A DNA stretch of 53,573 bases from NCBI GenBank assembly GCA_003138795.1, contig PLHC01000066.1, positions 489 to 54,061 of the forward strand. Direction: 5' to 3'. The DNA is from Granulicella sp. (GTDB taxonomy: Bacteria > Acidobacteriota > Terriglobia > Terriglobales > Acidobacteriaceae). This document shows positions 1-9,377 of the stretch, piece by piece (position 1 is the stretch's first letter; each line of letters opens with the position of its first letter). The notes under the pieces are model-generated. The model was not told the origin of the DNA. It did no database searches and saw only the letters and a program-made list of their open reading frames with translations. Made by a program: the position numbers and the translations under genes.

Positions 1-37
1 TGGGGCGTTATGTGGCGTAAATCGGAAGCGTACGGGG

Positions 38-475
38 CTATTTAGGCTGGTCCTTCATCATCTCTTTGCCCTTCATCGACTTACCTTTCTTCTGGTTATC
101 CATTGAAGTTGGCATCATGGCCATGCAGTCTGTCATGGATTGCATATGGTCCGTCATGGTTTCTAGGTGGTCAATTACGCCCTGTTGCAGGGCCATTTGA
201 CTTTTCATGCTGGCTTGCTCTGTCTCCATGTGTGCCTTCATAGCGGCATCAGCAGCCGCCATTTTTGCCATCGCATCCTTCATGAGCGTCTGGACTTGCT
301 CCATCTCCGTGCGCATCTGATCCATCTGCGCGTGCATTTGGTCCATCTGAGTTTTCATATCCTTCGTTCCAGCAACGGGAGTTTGCACGGCCTGCTGGGC
401 TTCGAGCGAACCACTATAAATCCCGCTTAACGACAGCGCTAGGACGGTTGAGTAGAGCAATCGTTTCATTTTCAT
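38..475 (-). CDS. Secreted methionine-rich coiled-coil protein, function unknown
   Basis: 145-aa ORF with N-terminal signal-like segment (MKMKRLLYSTVLALSLSGIYSGSLEAQ), then Met at heptad a/d spacing (MDQMHAQMDQMRTEM). Confidence 0.7.
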   Translation of the reverse strand: MKMKRLLYSTVLALSLSGIYSGSLEAQQAVQTPVAGTKDMKTQMDQMHAQMDQMRTEMEQVQTLMKDAMAKMAAADAAMKAHMETEQASMKSQMALQQGVIDHLETMTDHMQSMTDCMAMMPTSMDNQKKGKSMKGKEMMKDQPK

Positions 476-611
476 TGATCGTTCTCCTTGGGTGTTCTCG
501 AATTATCTAGTGAAAGGTCCTGAAAGCGTCAGGAGCCATACATGCCATCGCCGGTGCCACAAAGGACACGAGCACAGTAGGACAGCGCCGAATTTCCCGC
601 GATGAGATCAT

Positions 612-1259
612 CTACTCTCTCCCATCCGAACTCCCGCGTTGGATCACGCGGCCTTCCGCTTCGTCGTAGGACCCGGTCCGCAAAGGTCCAGCGGGTATGT
701 AGGTGCTGATGATGATGCCGCAGGATGCAGCTTTCGTGCCGGCGAGCGTGAGTTCGCGTGGCGGGGTTCCGTCCGAAAAGAAACGCTTCCCTTTGCCCAA
801 CAGGATTGGATAGACGAGCAGCAAAACCTCATCAGCAAGCCCGTGTTCGAGCAGCATCGATGTCAGCGTCGAACTGCCCCAGACGATCAGGTCCGGCCCG
901 TCCGTCGCCTTGATGCGGCGAACGCCCTCGACGATGTCCGGTCCAAGGCCCTGGAACGGCCCCCATTCCAGACTGTCCGGCCTGTGGGTCGCAACATATT
1001 TCGTCGCCGCGTTCAGGCTGTCCGCCATCGGGTTGTCCTTGATCTTCGGCCAGAAGCCCGCCCAGATATCGTAGGTACGCCGGCCAAGCAGCAGATCGAA
1101 GCCCTCGCCATGCGCCGCGAGGATCGCTTCTTCCCCGGCGGGATCGTCATACGGCGCCGCCCATCCGCCGTAGGGATAGTCGCCGTCTTCGCCCGGGCCG
1201 CCGGGGGCCTGGATCACACCGTCCAGCGAGATATGTTCGATGATTTTGATCTTTCTCAT
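612..1259 (-). CDS. Dihydrofolate reductase family protein (RibD C-terminal-like)
   Basis: MRKIKIIEHISLDGVIQAPGG...LLLGRRTYDIWAGFWP...LIVWGSSTL...LLLVYPILLGKGKRFF is typical of the family; internal Met at 1259 is a better start than 1316. Confidence 0.85.
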   Translation of the reverse strand: MRKIKIIEHISLDGVIQAPGGPGEDGDYPYGGWAAPYDDPAGEEAILAAHGEGFDLLLGRRTYDIWAGFWPKIKDNPMADSLNAATKYVATHRPDSLEWGPFQGLGPDIVEGVRRIKATDGPDLIVWGSSTLTSMLLEHGLADEVLLLVYPILLGKGKRFFSDGTPPRELTLAGTKAASCGIIISTYIPAGPLRTGSYDEAEGRVIQRGSSDGRE

Positions 1260-1419
1260 TTGGGTGTCCTTCCTGGGCTTTGTAGAGATGTCGGAAATCC
1301 AGCCGTGAGCCCGCAACCAGAATGCTTCGATTCAGTTTAGAGCAGCGATTTCAAAACAAGCAGGCATGCCAAATGTTATTTCTGATGCTCCGACTTGATA
1401 AGTCCCCACAAACGTTAGT

Positions 1420-1486
1420 GTTCTATCGTGACTGCCGTGCGGTAGGCGTGGGAGGGCGTGGCTCTGATGGGCAGTTACGATAGAAC
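1420..1486. repeat. 17-bp inverted repeat, one mismatch, 33-nt loop; possible IS91-type terminal hairpin
   Basis: GTTCTATCGTGACTGCC (1420-1436) and GGCAGTTACGATAGAAC (1470-1486), beyond the 3' end of the transposase remnant. Confidence 0.6.
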
Positions 1487-1773
1487 CGTTTGAAGTGAGC
1501 CGCTGGCGTGGTGGCTGCGGCGGGCTGCTATGGGATTTGAATCGGGCCAGAGGGGTGGCGGGGTCGAGATGCGGCGGTACCAGGTCGCGCTGGCTGACTC
1601 GGGGGCTGGGCTGAGGCCGAGAAGATCGTGTTGGTCGTGGCGGGTCGGGTCATAACTTCGAGTCGAAACCGGAAAGCAGGCCGAGCTGGGGCGTGGCGTG
1701 TGGGAACACGCTTGAGCCGGTCAATCGGGATGGAGTGGCAACAGTTCATGGGGTGCAGTTCTGGGGTGCGGGT

Positions 1774-2640
1774 TCAGGAGCTGTCGAGCGCACGCGGCGG
1801 TTGCCGGATGGGGATCAGCGCGTAGCGCAGATCCTGAGCCGTGATGCGTTGAAGCATCACCATGGGACCGGAGCAGAGGGGACATGGCGGTTGGCTGGCA
1901 GCAGTAGCGGGCGGATCGGCGCATGCTTCTGTGCCGAGCAGCGAGCGGCAACGTTCGAGCGCAGCAGCGCGGCGGCGGTTGGCGAAGAGGCCGAAGTGGC
2001 GGATGCGTACCAGGCCCCTGGGCAAAACGTGCAGCAGGTATCTGCGCAGGAACTCATCGGCGGGAACGGTCATGATCTTGTTCTTGCCGCCGTGGGCGTA
2101 GTCTCGCCAGCGGAAGGAGACGCGACCGTTTTCGAAAGCCACCAGGCGATGGTTGGAGATGGCGACGCGGTGGGTGTAGCGGGCCAGGTAGTTGAGCACA
2201 TGGTCGGCTCCGCCGAAGGGTGGCTTGGCATAGACGACCCAGTCCTTCTCACGGAGTTGGCAGAGGAGGTGGCTGAAGCTGCGAGGTGAAGCAAGTTGCT
2301 CGAGGGAGCCATGGAACTGGAGCCTGTCCTGTCGGAACAGTTCACTAAGTTGGTCGCAGAACTTCTCGCGGAAGATCTTGCTGAGTGCCTTGACAGGCAG
2401 GAAGAATCGGCGGGATGAGTCGATCCATCTGGAACCGTCAGCAGCGAGGCCTCCAGCGGGAACGATGTAATGGATATGGGGATGATGCTCAAGGTTCTGT
2501 CCCCAGGTATGGAGCACGCCGAGGAACCCGATCTCCGCGCCGAAGTACCTGGGGTCACGGGCAACTTCAAGCAACGTCGCAGCACTGGCGCGGAAGAGCA
2601 GGTCATAGAGCAGCCGCTTGTTGCCGAGGATGCAGCCAGC
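1774..2640 (-). pseudogene. IS91-family transposase, 5'-truncated
   Basis: GNKRLLYDLLFRASAATLLEVARDPRYFGAEIGFLGVLHTWGQNLEHHPHIHYIVPAGGLAADGSRW...YLARYTHRVAISNHRL is IS91/Y2-type; upstream of about 2630 the reading no longer resembles the expected zinc-finger N-terminus. Confidence 0.85.
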
Positions 2641-2861
2641 ACAACCTTGCGCGATGGATCTGAGTCCATTGACTGCATGAAGGGAGCCAATGCCGCCAGG
2701 ACCTGTCGATCGGCTTTGTGATGAGGAAGATTCGGAATCCCCTTTGCTGCCATCAGCGCGATCTCCAGATCACTTGCTGATAATGACCGCGCCCGGTCTG
2801 CTGCGCAGAGGCCTGCTGAATCTTTCAATATCGCGACCCGTTCGAGAATCTTGCCGGCGAG

Positions 2862-3101
2862 ATGGCTGACCACCGCCACACGGCAATTACAGACCTCTCT
2901 GAGAGTGGAGCCGGCGATCAGACGGTCATGGACATTGCAGGACACGTCGATAAAAGGATGCTCAAGCATTACAGTCATATCCGGATGGAGGCCAAGCGTG
3001 AAGCATTGGAGTCACTCGTGGAAAAACCCATCCCATCGAAATTGCCCAGAGAGAGTGCGAGGGGGAGGAAGAGGGTGAGAGGCAGGAGGAGAAAGGCATG
3101 A
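2862..3101 (+). pseudogene. Tyrosine recombinase/integrase C-terminal remnant
   Basis: [49 protein letters not shown] carries the HxxR...GH...Y signature of the catalytic C-terminus; in-frame stop at about 2817 and no N-terminal domain. Confidence 0.8.
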
Positions 3102-3346
3102 GCGGATGTCGCCTTCGAGGGCGATGGCGATGACGCGGCCACTGCGGGCGGTGACTTCCTGGATGTTGCTGAGGGTCTTTTCGTACTTGAGGACCGAGCT
3201 GGGTCGTTGGGGTCCTGGGTGGCAATGCAGACGACAGGGAGGGTTTCGTTGATGAGGGCGTTAGGCCCGTGCATCATCTCGCCGGCGGGGTAGCCTTCGG
3301 CGTGGATGTAGGGATCTCCTGGAGCTTGAGGGCGCCTTCTCCCGTG
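3100..3346 (-). pseudogene. glmS: glmS (glucosamine-fructose-6-phosphate aminotransferase) internal/C-terminal fragment
   Basis: Across frames: [11 protein letters not shown] / [36 protein letters not shown] / [34 protein letters not shown], needing two frameshifts. Confidence 0.8.
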
Positions 3347-3485
3347 CGATTCACAACAAGAGGGTACGCACCAGAACTCACCATTACCCATGAGTTTTAT
3401 CTGTGGTACCCACAAAAATCCCCACACTCGGGCAATTTCCGGGCATTTTCTGGAAACCATCAAGATGTAAGCGATTGATTCTAAA

Positions 3486-3560
<75 letters not shown>

Positions 3561-3675
3561 TCGCGTGGGAAACGCGGGCAACCGGGCGGTTGCTCTCCAA
3601 CCTTTATAGCAAATACGCGAGGGTGGGTCAAAGAGGCGTTATCCTACTCATCAACCAACCACGAGGAGACTCCCT

Positions 3676-4254
3676 ATGCCACGCATCAGCCGACTGAATC
3701 GCTCCGAGGTGAACCCCGAGCTTCGCGGCATCTATGACCGCTATCTGCAACAGCGCGGCAACGTTCCCTACTTCTTTCGTACCGTTGCGCACCGGCCGCA
3801 GATCTTCGAGACCATGATCGCGCACATGGAGGCCGTCCTCTCGACCGGCACACTACCCGCCAGGCTCAAGGAACTCGTGGTCGTCCGCACCTCGCAGCTC
3901 AACTGCACCGCGTACTGTCTGGCCAGCCATACGGCAATCAGCCTCAAGCTTGGTTGGACGCCCGAGCACTTGGAGGCCCTCAAAGACTCGCAAACCAGCT
4001 CACTCTTCAGCGAGGCAGAGAAGGAGGCCATCCATCTGGCCGAATCCATGACCCTCCGCTCACTCGAATACAGCGATGAAGAAATGATACGCTTGCGCCG
4101 CTTCTACTCCGAGGGCGAGATTGTGGAACTGATGGCAGCAATCGGCCTGTTCAACTACTTCAACCGCTTCAACAATTTGCTTAACATGGAGCCCACCCAG
4201 CCCGCAACGGCGGAGGAACTCGCCGAGGCGGGCGTGCATCCGATTACAGCTTGA
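3676..4254 (+). CDS. Carboxymuconolactone decarboxylase / AhpD-like family protein
   Basis: RLKELVVVRTSQLNCTAYCLASHTAISLKLGWTPEHLEAL (Cx3C...H type site). Confidence 0.85.
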   Translation: MPRISRLNRSEVNPELRGIYDRYLQQRGNVPYFFRTVAHRPQIFETMIAHMEAVLSTGTLPARLKELVVVRTSQLNCTAYCLASHTAISLKLGWTPEHLEALKDSQTSSLFSEAEKEAIHLAESMTLRSLEYSDEEMIRLRRFYSEGEIVELMAAIGLFNYFNRFNNLLNMEPTQPATAEELAEAGVHPITA

Positions 4255-4278
4255 TCTACTGCATCTACTTGCCGCACG

Positions 4279-5055
4279 CTACGGGTACAGCATCACGGCA
4301 ATGCTGTAAACGCTGAAGTAATGGGTCGCGGCAGCCGTACAGGCTCCTACTGCAGCTTGGTGGTATTTACCGCTGGCAAGCTTCTGCTTTAGCGTATCCG
4401 GAAGCCTGGCGAGATCGACAGCGGTGTAGCGCATGACAAACCATGGCTGTCGGGCACCGGCATAGCCGGTCTCCATCGCGCAGGTACGGCGCGCGTCCTC
4501 TGACGGCCCCAGAACCGCAACGGAAGACGTGGACTGCAACAACTCCCCGACCGCAGCCTCTTGCTCGCCAAGCGACAAATTCATAACCGAGCGATCGAAG
4601 TCCTCGACCGCATACAGTTCGCCCTCGCGGCTGATCACGCGAATGCCAACCGAATCCACCCTCGGGTCGAGCAGATTCTCTCGGTGCCCTGTCGAGTTCA
4701 TCCATGCATCATGAATTCGAACCGCGCTGGGTGCCTCTGCCACATTCTCCGAGATCAGGCCGAAGTGCGCCCCGGCCTGCCGCCCGCGTGCGGCCAACTC
4801 CGGCTCCCCCGGATACTGGTGCGAGATCGATGCCCGCTCCGCCATCTCGTGCGCATGGCCATCTGCGGCGCGATACAGAGCGCCGTCCCAGCGCAGCGGT
4901 CGCAATCCCCTCTGCGTTCGCTCCGCATTCGCTGCGGAAAACAAATATTGCTCGGACACAGTGGGTCGCGCACTTGGTCCAGGCATAGGGCCAGACCAGG
5001 CCGCACAGCAAAAGAAGAACAGCGCAAGTGAAATTAGTCGATATTTCATATTCAT
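4279..5055 (-). CDS. Secreted CAP/SCP-domain protein
   Basis: Signal peptide; SAANAERTQRGLRPLRWDGALYRAADGHAHEMA...SENVAEAPSAVRIHDAWMNSTGHRENLLDPRVDSVGI. Confidence 0.88.
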   Translation of the reverse strand: MNMKYRLISLALFFFCCAAWSGPMPGPSARPTVSEQYLFSAANAERTQRGLRPLRWDGALYRAADGHAHEMAERASISHQYPGEPELAARGRQAGAHFGLISENVAEAPSAVRIHDAWMNSTGHRENLLDPRVDSVGIRVISREGELYAVEDFDRSVMNLSLGEQEAAVGELLQSTSSVAVLGPSEDARRTCAMETGYAGARQPWFVMRYTAVDLARLPDTLKQKLASGKYHQAAVGACTAAATHYFSVYSIAVMLYP

Positions 5056-5099
5056 ATAGCGAGGTAACCCGAAGCCTTAGAGGAAGATGTTGCCACAGT

Positions 5100-5858
5100 C
5101 TAGACGTGTGGAACCGGCAGACGATCCCGGTAGTGAACCAGAAGATACAACAGCTTCCGTGCCTCCCAGTAGCGGGGCACGTAACGCTTTGGCTCTGAAA
5201 TGCAGCGGTAGAGCCAACCAAGGTAGCTACGATCTGCCCATGCCGGGATGCGCACCTGATCTCCGCTGAGAAAAGCGATCGCCGCTCCAATGCAATGAAT
5301 TGCTGGCAGGTAGCTCAAGTTGCGCTTGAGGTACAAGCCAAGCCGCTCCTGGCTTCCGCCACCAATAGTCAAAATGACATGCTCCGGTCGAATCCGTTCG
5401 ATCTGAGCGAGAAGCAGATCGTCAGCGATCTCTTCTTGCCCATACATCGGTGCCGTATACACGCAATCTTCCGGCACCGTAATTCCTTGGCCCGCTAGCC
5501 ACACAAGGTTGCGCTCAGCGCTGTCGGGGCCAGCCATAATCCAGATGCAGTTACCCGACTGACGCATGTCCGGCTGCTTCAGGAGTTCACGCAGGTATTC
5601 AAGACCGGACAACCGTTTAATCGAGTCGTGCTGCAGGCGATTCCACACCATCACCATAATGGCCGAGTCCGCGATGGTCAGATCTGCGTTGAGCAGGGCC
5701 TCTCGATAGGACGCATTAGTTCCCAAATCCTTCAGCGCCGGCGCAGCAGGAATTACCAGCAAACCACCGGCCTGCATCCGCTCTACAGCCTGAATCGCTG
5801 TCCCCAGAAAAAAGTTTAGGCCCAGAATAGCTCTATGATCGCCCTCAATCGGCGGCAT
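5100..5858 (-). CDS. WecG/TagA/CpsF family glycosyltransferase
   Basis: LNADLTIADSAIMVMVWN...IWIMAGPDSAERN...ILTIGGGSQERLGLYLKRNL...GAAIAFLSGDQVRIPAWADRSYLGWLYRCISEPKR. Confidence 0.85.
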   Translation of the reverse strand: MPPIEGDHRAILGLNFFLGTAIQAVERMQAGGLLVIPAAPALKDLGTNASYREALLNADLTIADSAIMVMVWNRLQHDSIKRLSGLEYLRELLKQPDMRQSGNCIWIMAGPDSAERNLVWLAGQGITVPEDCVYTAPMYGQEEIADDLLLAQIERIRPEHVILTIGGGSQERLGLYLKRNLSYLPAIHCIGAAIAFLSGDQVRIPAWADRSYLGWLYRCISEPKRYVPRYWEARKLLYLLVHYRDRLPVPHV

Positions 5859-5861
5859 CGA

Positions 5862-6853
5862 CTAATTCCCCTTTGCGCCGGTTGCGATCTCATGTTCGAT
5901 CCAGCGGTAGGTTCGCTCCAGACCGTCACGCAACCTAATTGAAGGCTCCACCCTAGCGCCTCAAGGATCAGCGTGTTATCGCTATTGCGACCGTTGACGC
6001 CCTTCGGAGCGTTGAGATCGTACGTGCGTTTTAGCTTGATACCAGCTATATCCTCTGCAGTATCGACGAGCTGGTTGATCGTCACGAGTTCGCTTGAACC
6101 AAGATTGATGGGTTCATCGATGTCGCTCTCGGTAATCATCTGGGTACCCTACACACAGTCATCGATGTACATAAAGCTGCGAGTCTGCTTCCCGTCACCC
6201 CAGATATTTATCTCATGAACACCCGAATTCTTTGCCGCGATCACCTTACAACAGATGGCTGCAGGTGCCTTCTCTCGACCGCCGTCCCAAGTACCGTAGG
6301 GTCCGTAGACATTGTGATACCGCGCCACTCGGCAAACCAGTCCATAATCCTCTTCGAAGTGCCGACACATGCGCTCCGAGAAGAGCTTCTCCCATCCGTA
6401 ACCGTCCTCGGGGAGGGCCGGATATGCGTCAGACTCCTTCAGCGCGATCACATCCGGGCTGGTCTGCTTCTCGCCGTTGTATACACACGCTGAGGACGAG
6501 TAAAAGAAGCGCTTAACGCTCTTCTCCTTGGCCGCCATCAACATGTGCGTATTGATTAGCACGCTCAGCATGCAGAGCGCTTTATTGTTCTCGATGAAGC
6601 CCATGCCTCCCATATCCGCAGCCAGTTGAAAGACCAGTGAGACGCCATCCGCGGCGGTAATGCAGTTCGCTTTGTCCTTCAGATCCAGGGAGAGATTCTG
6701 AACGCCCTCGGTGACTTGATACCAGTCCCCAAGCGGCTTCACATCCACAGCCCGAATGACGTGGACCCCACTCGCGATCAGGCTCTTGACGAGGTGTCCG
6801 CCAATAAAGCCGCCCGCGCCACAAACGACCGCGGTTTCCCCTTTGAGGTCCAT
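5862..6853 (-). pseudogene. NAD-dependent epimerase/dehydratase (GDP-mannose 3,5-epimerase-like), inactivated
   Basis: GAGGFIGGHL and YGWEKL motifs; amber stop after MYIDDCV at about 6149, homologous reading resumes (GTQMITESDIDEPINLGSSELVTINQL), then a 1-nt deletion at GW/EPSIRLRDGLERTYRWIEHEIATGAKGN. Confidence 0.85.
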
Positions 6854-7067
6854 CTAAAAACTCCGATCTAACCTGGGTCCCGAAAGCAACTGCAGCGGTC
6901 TGCTTGGCTTGACCGCTCTTATGCACACTTCGCTTGGAACCGTATAACCTGCATTCTGCCCTAAGGTCTCAACGTCAAGTCTATGTGAGGAGACAAGGAT
7001 GTCAAGGATAGCTCCTCTTCCGCGAGCTTACCCTTGTTTTTTAGCGCTATCATCAGTTCACTAGCCC

Positions 7068-7943
7068 ATGGAAGAAGACTCCATACAACAATCAAGGCTC
7101 CACGCCATACTTCATCGGCTTGCGAAGCAACGGCTCGCTCTCGCCGGGTGCCTGGTGCTTACCATCTTTCTATTTTGTGCGGTTTTGGCTCCATGGCTGG
7201 CGCCCCATAACCCTACACAGTTGAACCTCAGTGCAAGACTGCTTCCGCCCTCGGCCGCACACTGGTTCGGCACCGACGAGCTTGGCCGCGATGTCCTCTC
7301 GCGAACCATCTATGGAGCGCGAGTCTCGCTGACGGTCGCCGTTGCAGTCGTCACGCTCTCCCTGGCACTGGGCGTTACCCTTGGCATGTTGGCCGGCTTC
7401 TACGGCGGTTTCACGGACACAGTCGTCAACATCTACCTGGGCAATGCCTTCCTCGCACTACCGGGAATCCTGTTAGCTGTCACTCTGGTTGCGTTTCTCG
7501 GACCAAGCCTGGAGAACCTCATCCTCGCCCTGGCTTTGGCTGGGTGGGTGAACTACGCGCGACTGGTGCGCGCCCAGGTGCTCAGCGTGAAGGAGCGCGA
7601 GTTCGTGCAGGCTGCTCGCTCGCTGGGCGCAAGCGATCTGCATCTGATGGTCCGCCACATACTGCCCAACATCCTGCAGCCACTCTTGGTGCAGGCCGCC
7701 GTTGGTATGGCCGCAGCCGTGCTCGCTGAGGCGACGCTGAGCTTCCTCGGCCTGGGTGTCCAGCCGCCCACCCCCACCTGGGGAGCCATGCTCAACGACG
7801 CGCGCTCACACCTCTTTGAGTCCCCCTACCTGATGTTCTTCCCTGCCATAGCCCTCGCACTCTGCGTCTTCTCCTTCAACCTCATCGGCGACGGCCTGCG
7901 TGACTATCTCGATCCCAGAACAAGTCTGCGTGAAGGTCTCTAG
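7068..7943 (+). CDS. DppC-type peptide ABC transporter permease
   Basis: LAPHNPTQLNLSARLLPPSAAHWFGTDELGRDVLSRTIYGARVSLTVA...RAQVLSVKEREFVQAARSLGASDLHLMVRHILPNI. Confidence 0.93.
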   Translation: MEEDSIQQSRLHAILHRLAKQRLALAGCLVLTIFLFCAVLAPWLAPHNPTQLNLSARLLPPSAAHWFGTDELGRDVLSRTIYGARVSLTVAVAVVTLSLALGVTLGMLAGFYGGFTDTVVNIYLGNAFLALPGILLAVTLVAFLGPSLENLILALALAGWVNYARLVRAQVLSVKEREFVQAARSLGASDLHLMVRHILPNILQPLLVQAAVGMAAAVLAEATLSFLGLGVQPPTPTWGAMLNDARSHLFESPYLMFFPAIALALCVFSFNLIGDGLRDYLDPRTSLREGL

Positions 7944-7944
7944 G

Positions 7945-8403
7945 ATGCTCATCGGCGTTATCTCCGACACCCACGGTCTCCTGCGCCCAGAGCTTTTCCC
8001 TGCGCTCGCAGGCGTCACTCACATCCTCCACGCGGGGGATGTTGGCGACCCATCAATCCTCATCGAGTTGCGCCGGATTGCCCCCGTCACGGCGATTCGT
8101 GGCAACATCGACCGCACCGGCCCCTGCGCGGCGCTGCCAGCCACCGAGGCAATTGAGCTCGGGGGCTGTCTGATCTACATGGTCCATGCCCGCGAGGACC
8201 TGGACCTGCACCCTCAGGCAGCGGGCATCGGCGTCGTCCTCTGCGGCCACTCGCACCAGCCCTCGATCGAGCAGCGCGACGGTGTGCTCTACCTAAACCC
8301 CGGCAGCGTCGGCCCCCGGAGATTCAATCTCCCCATCACATTCGCGCTGCTGCACATCGACAATGGCCAACCCTCGGCCCAGATCGTCTCGCTGGAGCCC
8401 TGA
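7945..8403 (+). CDS. YfcE-family metallophosphoesterase
   Basis: MLIGVISDTHGLLRPE...ILHAGDVGD...IRGNIDR...CGHSHQPSIEQRDGVLYLNPGSVGPRR. Confidence 0.92.
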   Translation: MLIGVISDTHGLLRPELFPALAGVTHILHAGDVGDPSILIELRRIAPVTAIRGNIDRTGPCAALPATEAIELGGCLIYMVHAREDLDLHPQAAGIGVVLCGHSHQPSIEQRDGVLYLNPGSVGPRRFNLPITFALLHIDNGQPSAQIVSLEP

Positions 8404-8414
8404 CCAATGCCGCA

Positions 8415-9377
8415 TTACCTTCGCATCCTCGGATCGGCCAGCGCATACACCGAGTCCGTTAGCAGGTTCACCACCACATACGTCAGCCCAACTGCCAGAA
8501 TGCACCCTTGCACAAGAGCATAATCGCGGTTTGAGATGGCCGAGAGCGTCAGCCGTCCAATCCCCGGCCAGCCGAAGATCGTTTCGGTCACAATCGCTCC
8601 GGCGAGCAGCGACCCAAACTGGAGTCCGATCACCGTCAGCACTGGATTCAGAGCATTTCGCAGCGCATGTCGATACACCACCACACGCTCCGGCAGCCCC
8701 TTTGCCCGCGCCGTCCGGATGTAGTCCTGTCCCAGTTCCTCCAGCATCGATGTCCGCACCATGCGCGTCAGAATCGCCGCTAATCCCGACCCCAGTGTTA
8801 CAGCAGGCAGTACGAGGTGACGTAGAAAATCTACTGTGCCCACTCCCGCTCCAGAGACGGGCAACACTCCAAATTCAATCGAGAAGACCAGAATCAGGAT
8901 CGGCCCGAGCGCGAAGTTCGGAAACGACAACCCGACGAGACTGACAAAGCCCAGTGTTCGATCCGGCCACCGATTTGCCCGCCGGGCCGAGGCAACACCC
9001 GCCGGAATTGCCAGGCCCACGCCGATCAGCGTCGCCGCCACCGTCAGCGCCAGCGTGTATGGATAGCGCTGCAAAATCAGGTGCAGCACCGAATCGTGCA
9101 GCCGCAACGACTGCCCCAGATCGCCATGAACGATCCCGCGCCAGTAGCGCACATACTGCTCGTCCAGCGGCACATCCAAACCATACGCATGGCGCAATCC
9201 AGCAACATCCGAGGCCGTCGCCCCGTCGCCAAGCATCTGCACGATCGGATCGCCCGGCACCAGGTGAATCATGAGGAACACGACGGTCACTACCACCCAC
9301 AGCACCGGCAGCGTCGTCACTACACGCCACAAAATCCTGCGCAGCGCGGTTCGTCCAGGTGATGCAGGCGACTTCAT
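8415..9377 (-). CDS. DppB-type peptide ABC transporter permease
   Basis: HLVPGDPIVQMLGDGAT...RTARAKGLPERVVVYRHALRNALNPVLTVIGLQFGSLLAGAIVTETIFGWPGIGRL. Confidence 0.93.
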   Translation of the reverse strand: MKSPASPGRTALRRILWRVVTTLPVLWVVVTVVFLMIHLVPGDPIVQMLGDGATASDVAGLRHAYGLDVPLDEQYVRYWRGIVHGDLGQSLRLHDSVLHLILQRYPYTLALTVAATLIGVGLAIPAGVASARRANRWPDRTLGFVSLVGLSFPNFALGPILILVFSIEFGVLPVSGAGVGTVDFLRHLVLPAVTLGSGLAAILTRMVRTSMLEELGQDYIRTARAKGLPERVVVYRHALRNALNPVLTVIGLQFGSLLAGAIVTETIFGWPGIGRLTLSAISNRDYALVQGCILAVGLTYVVVNLLTDSVYALADPRMRR

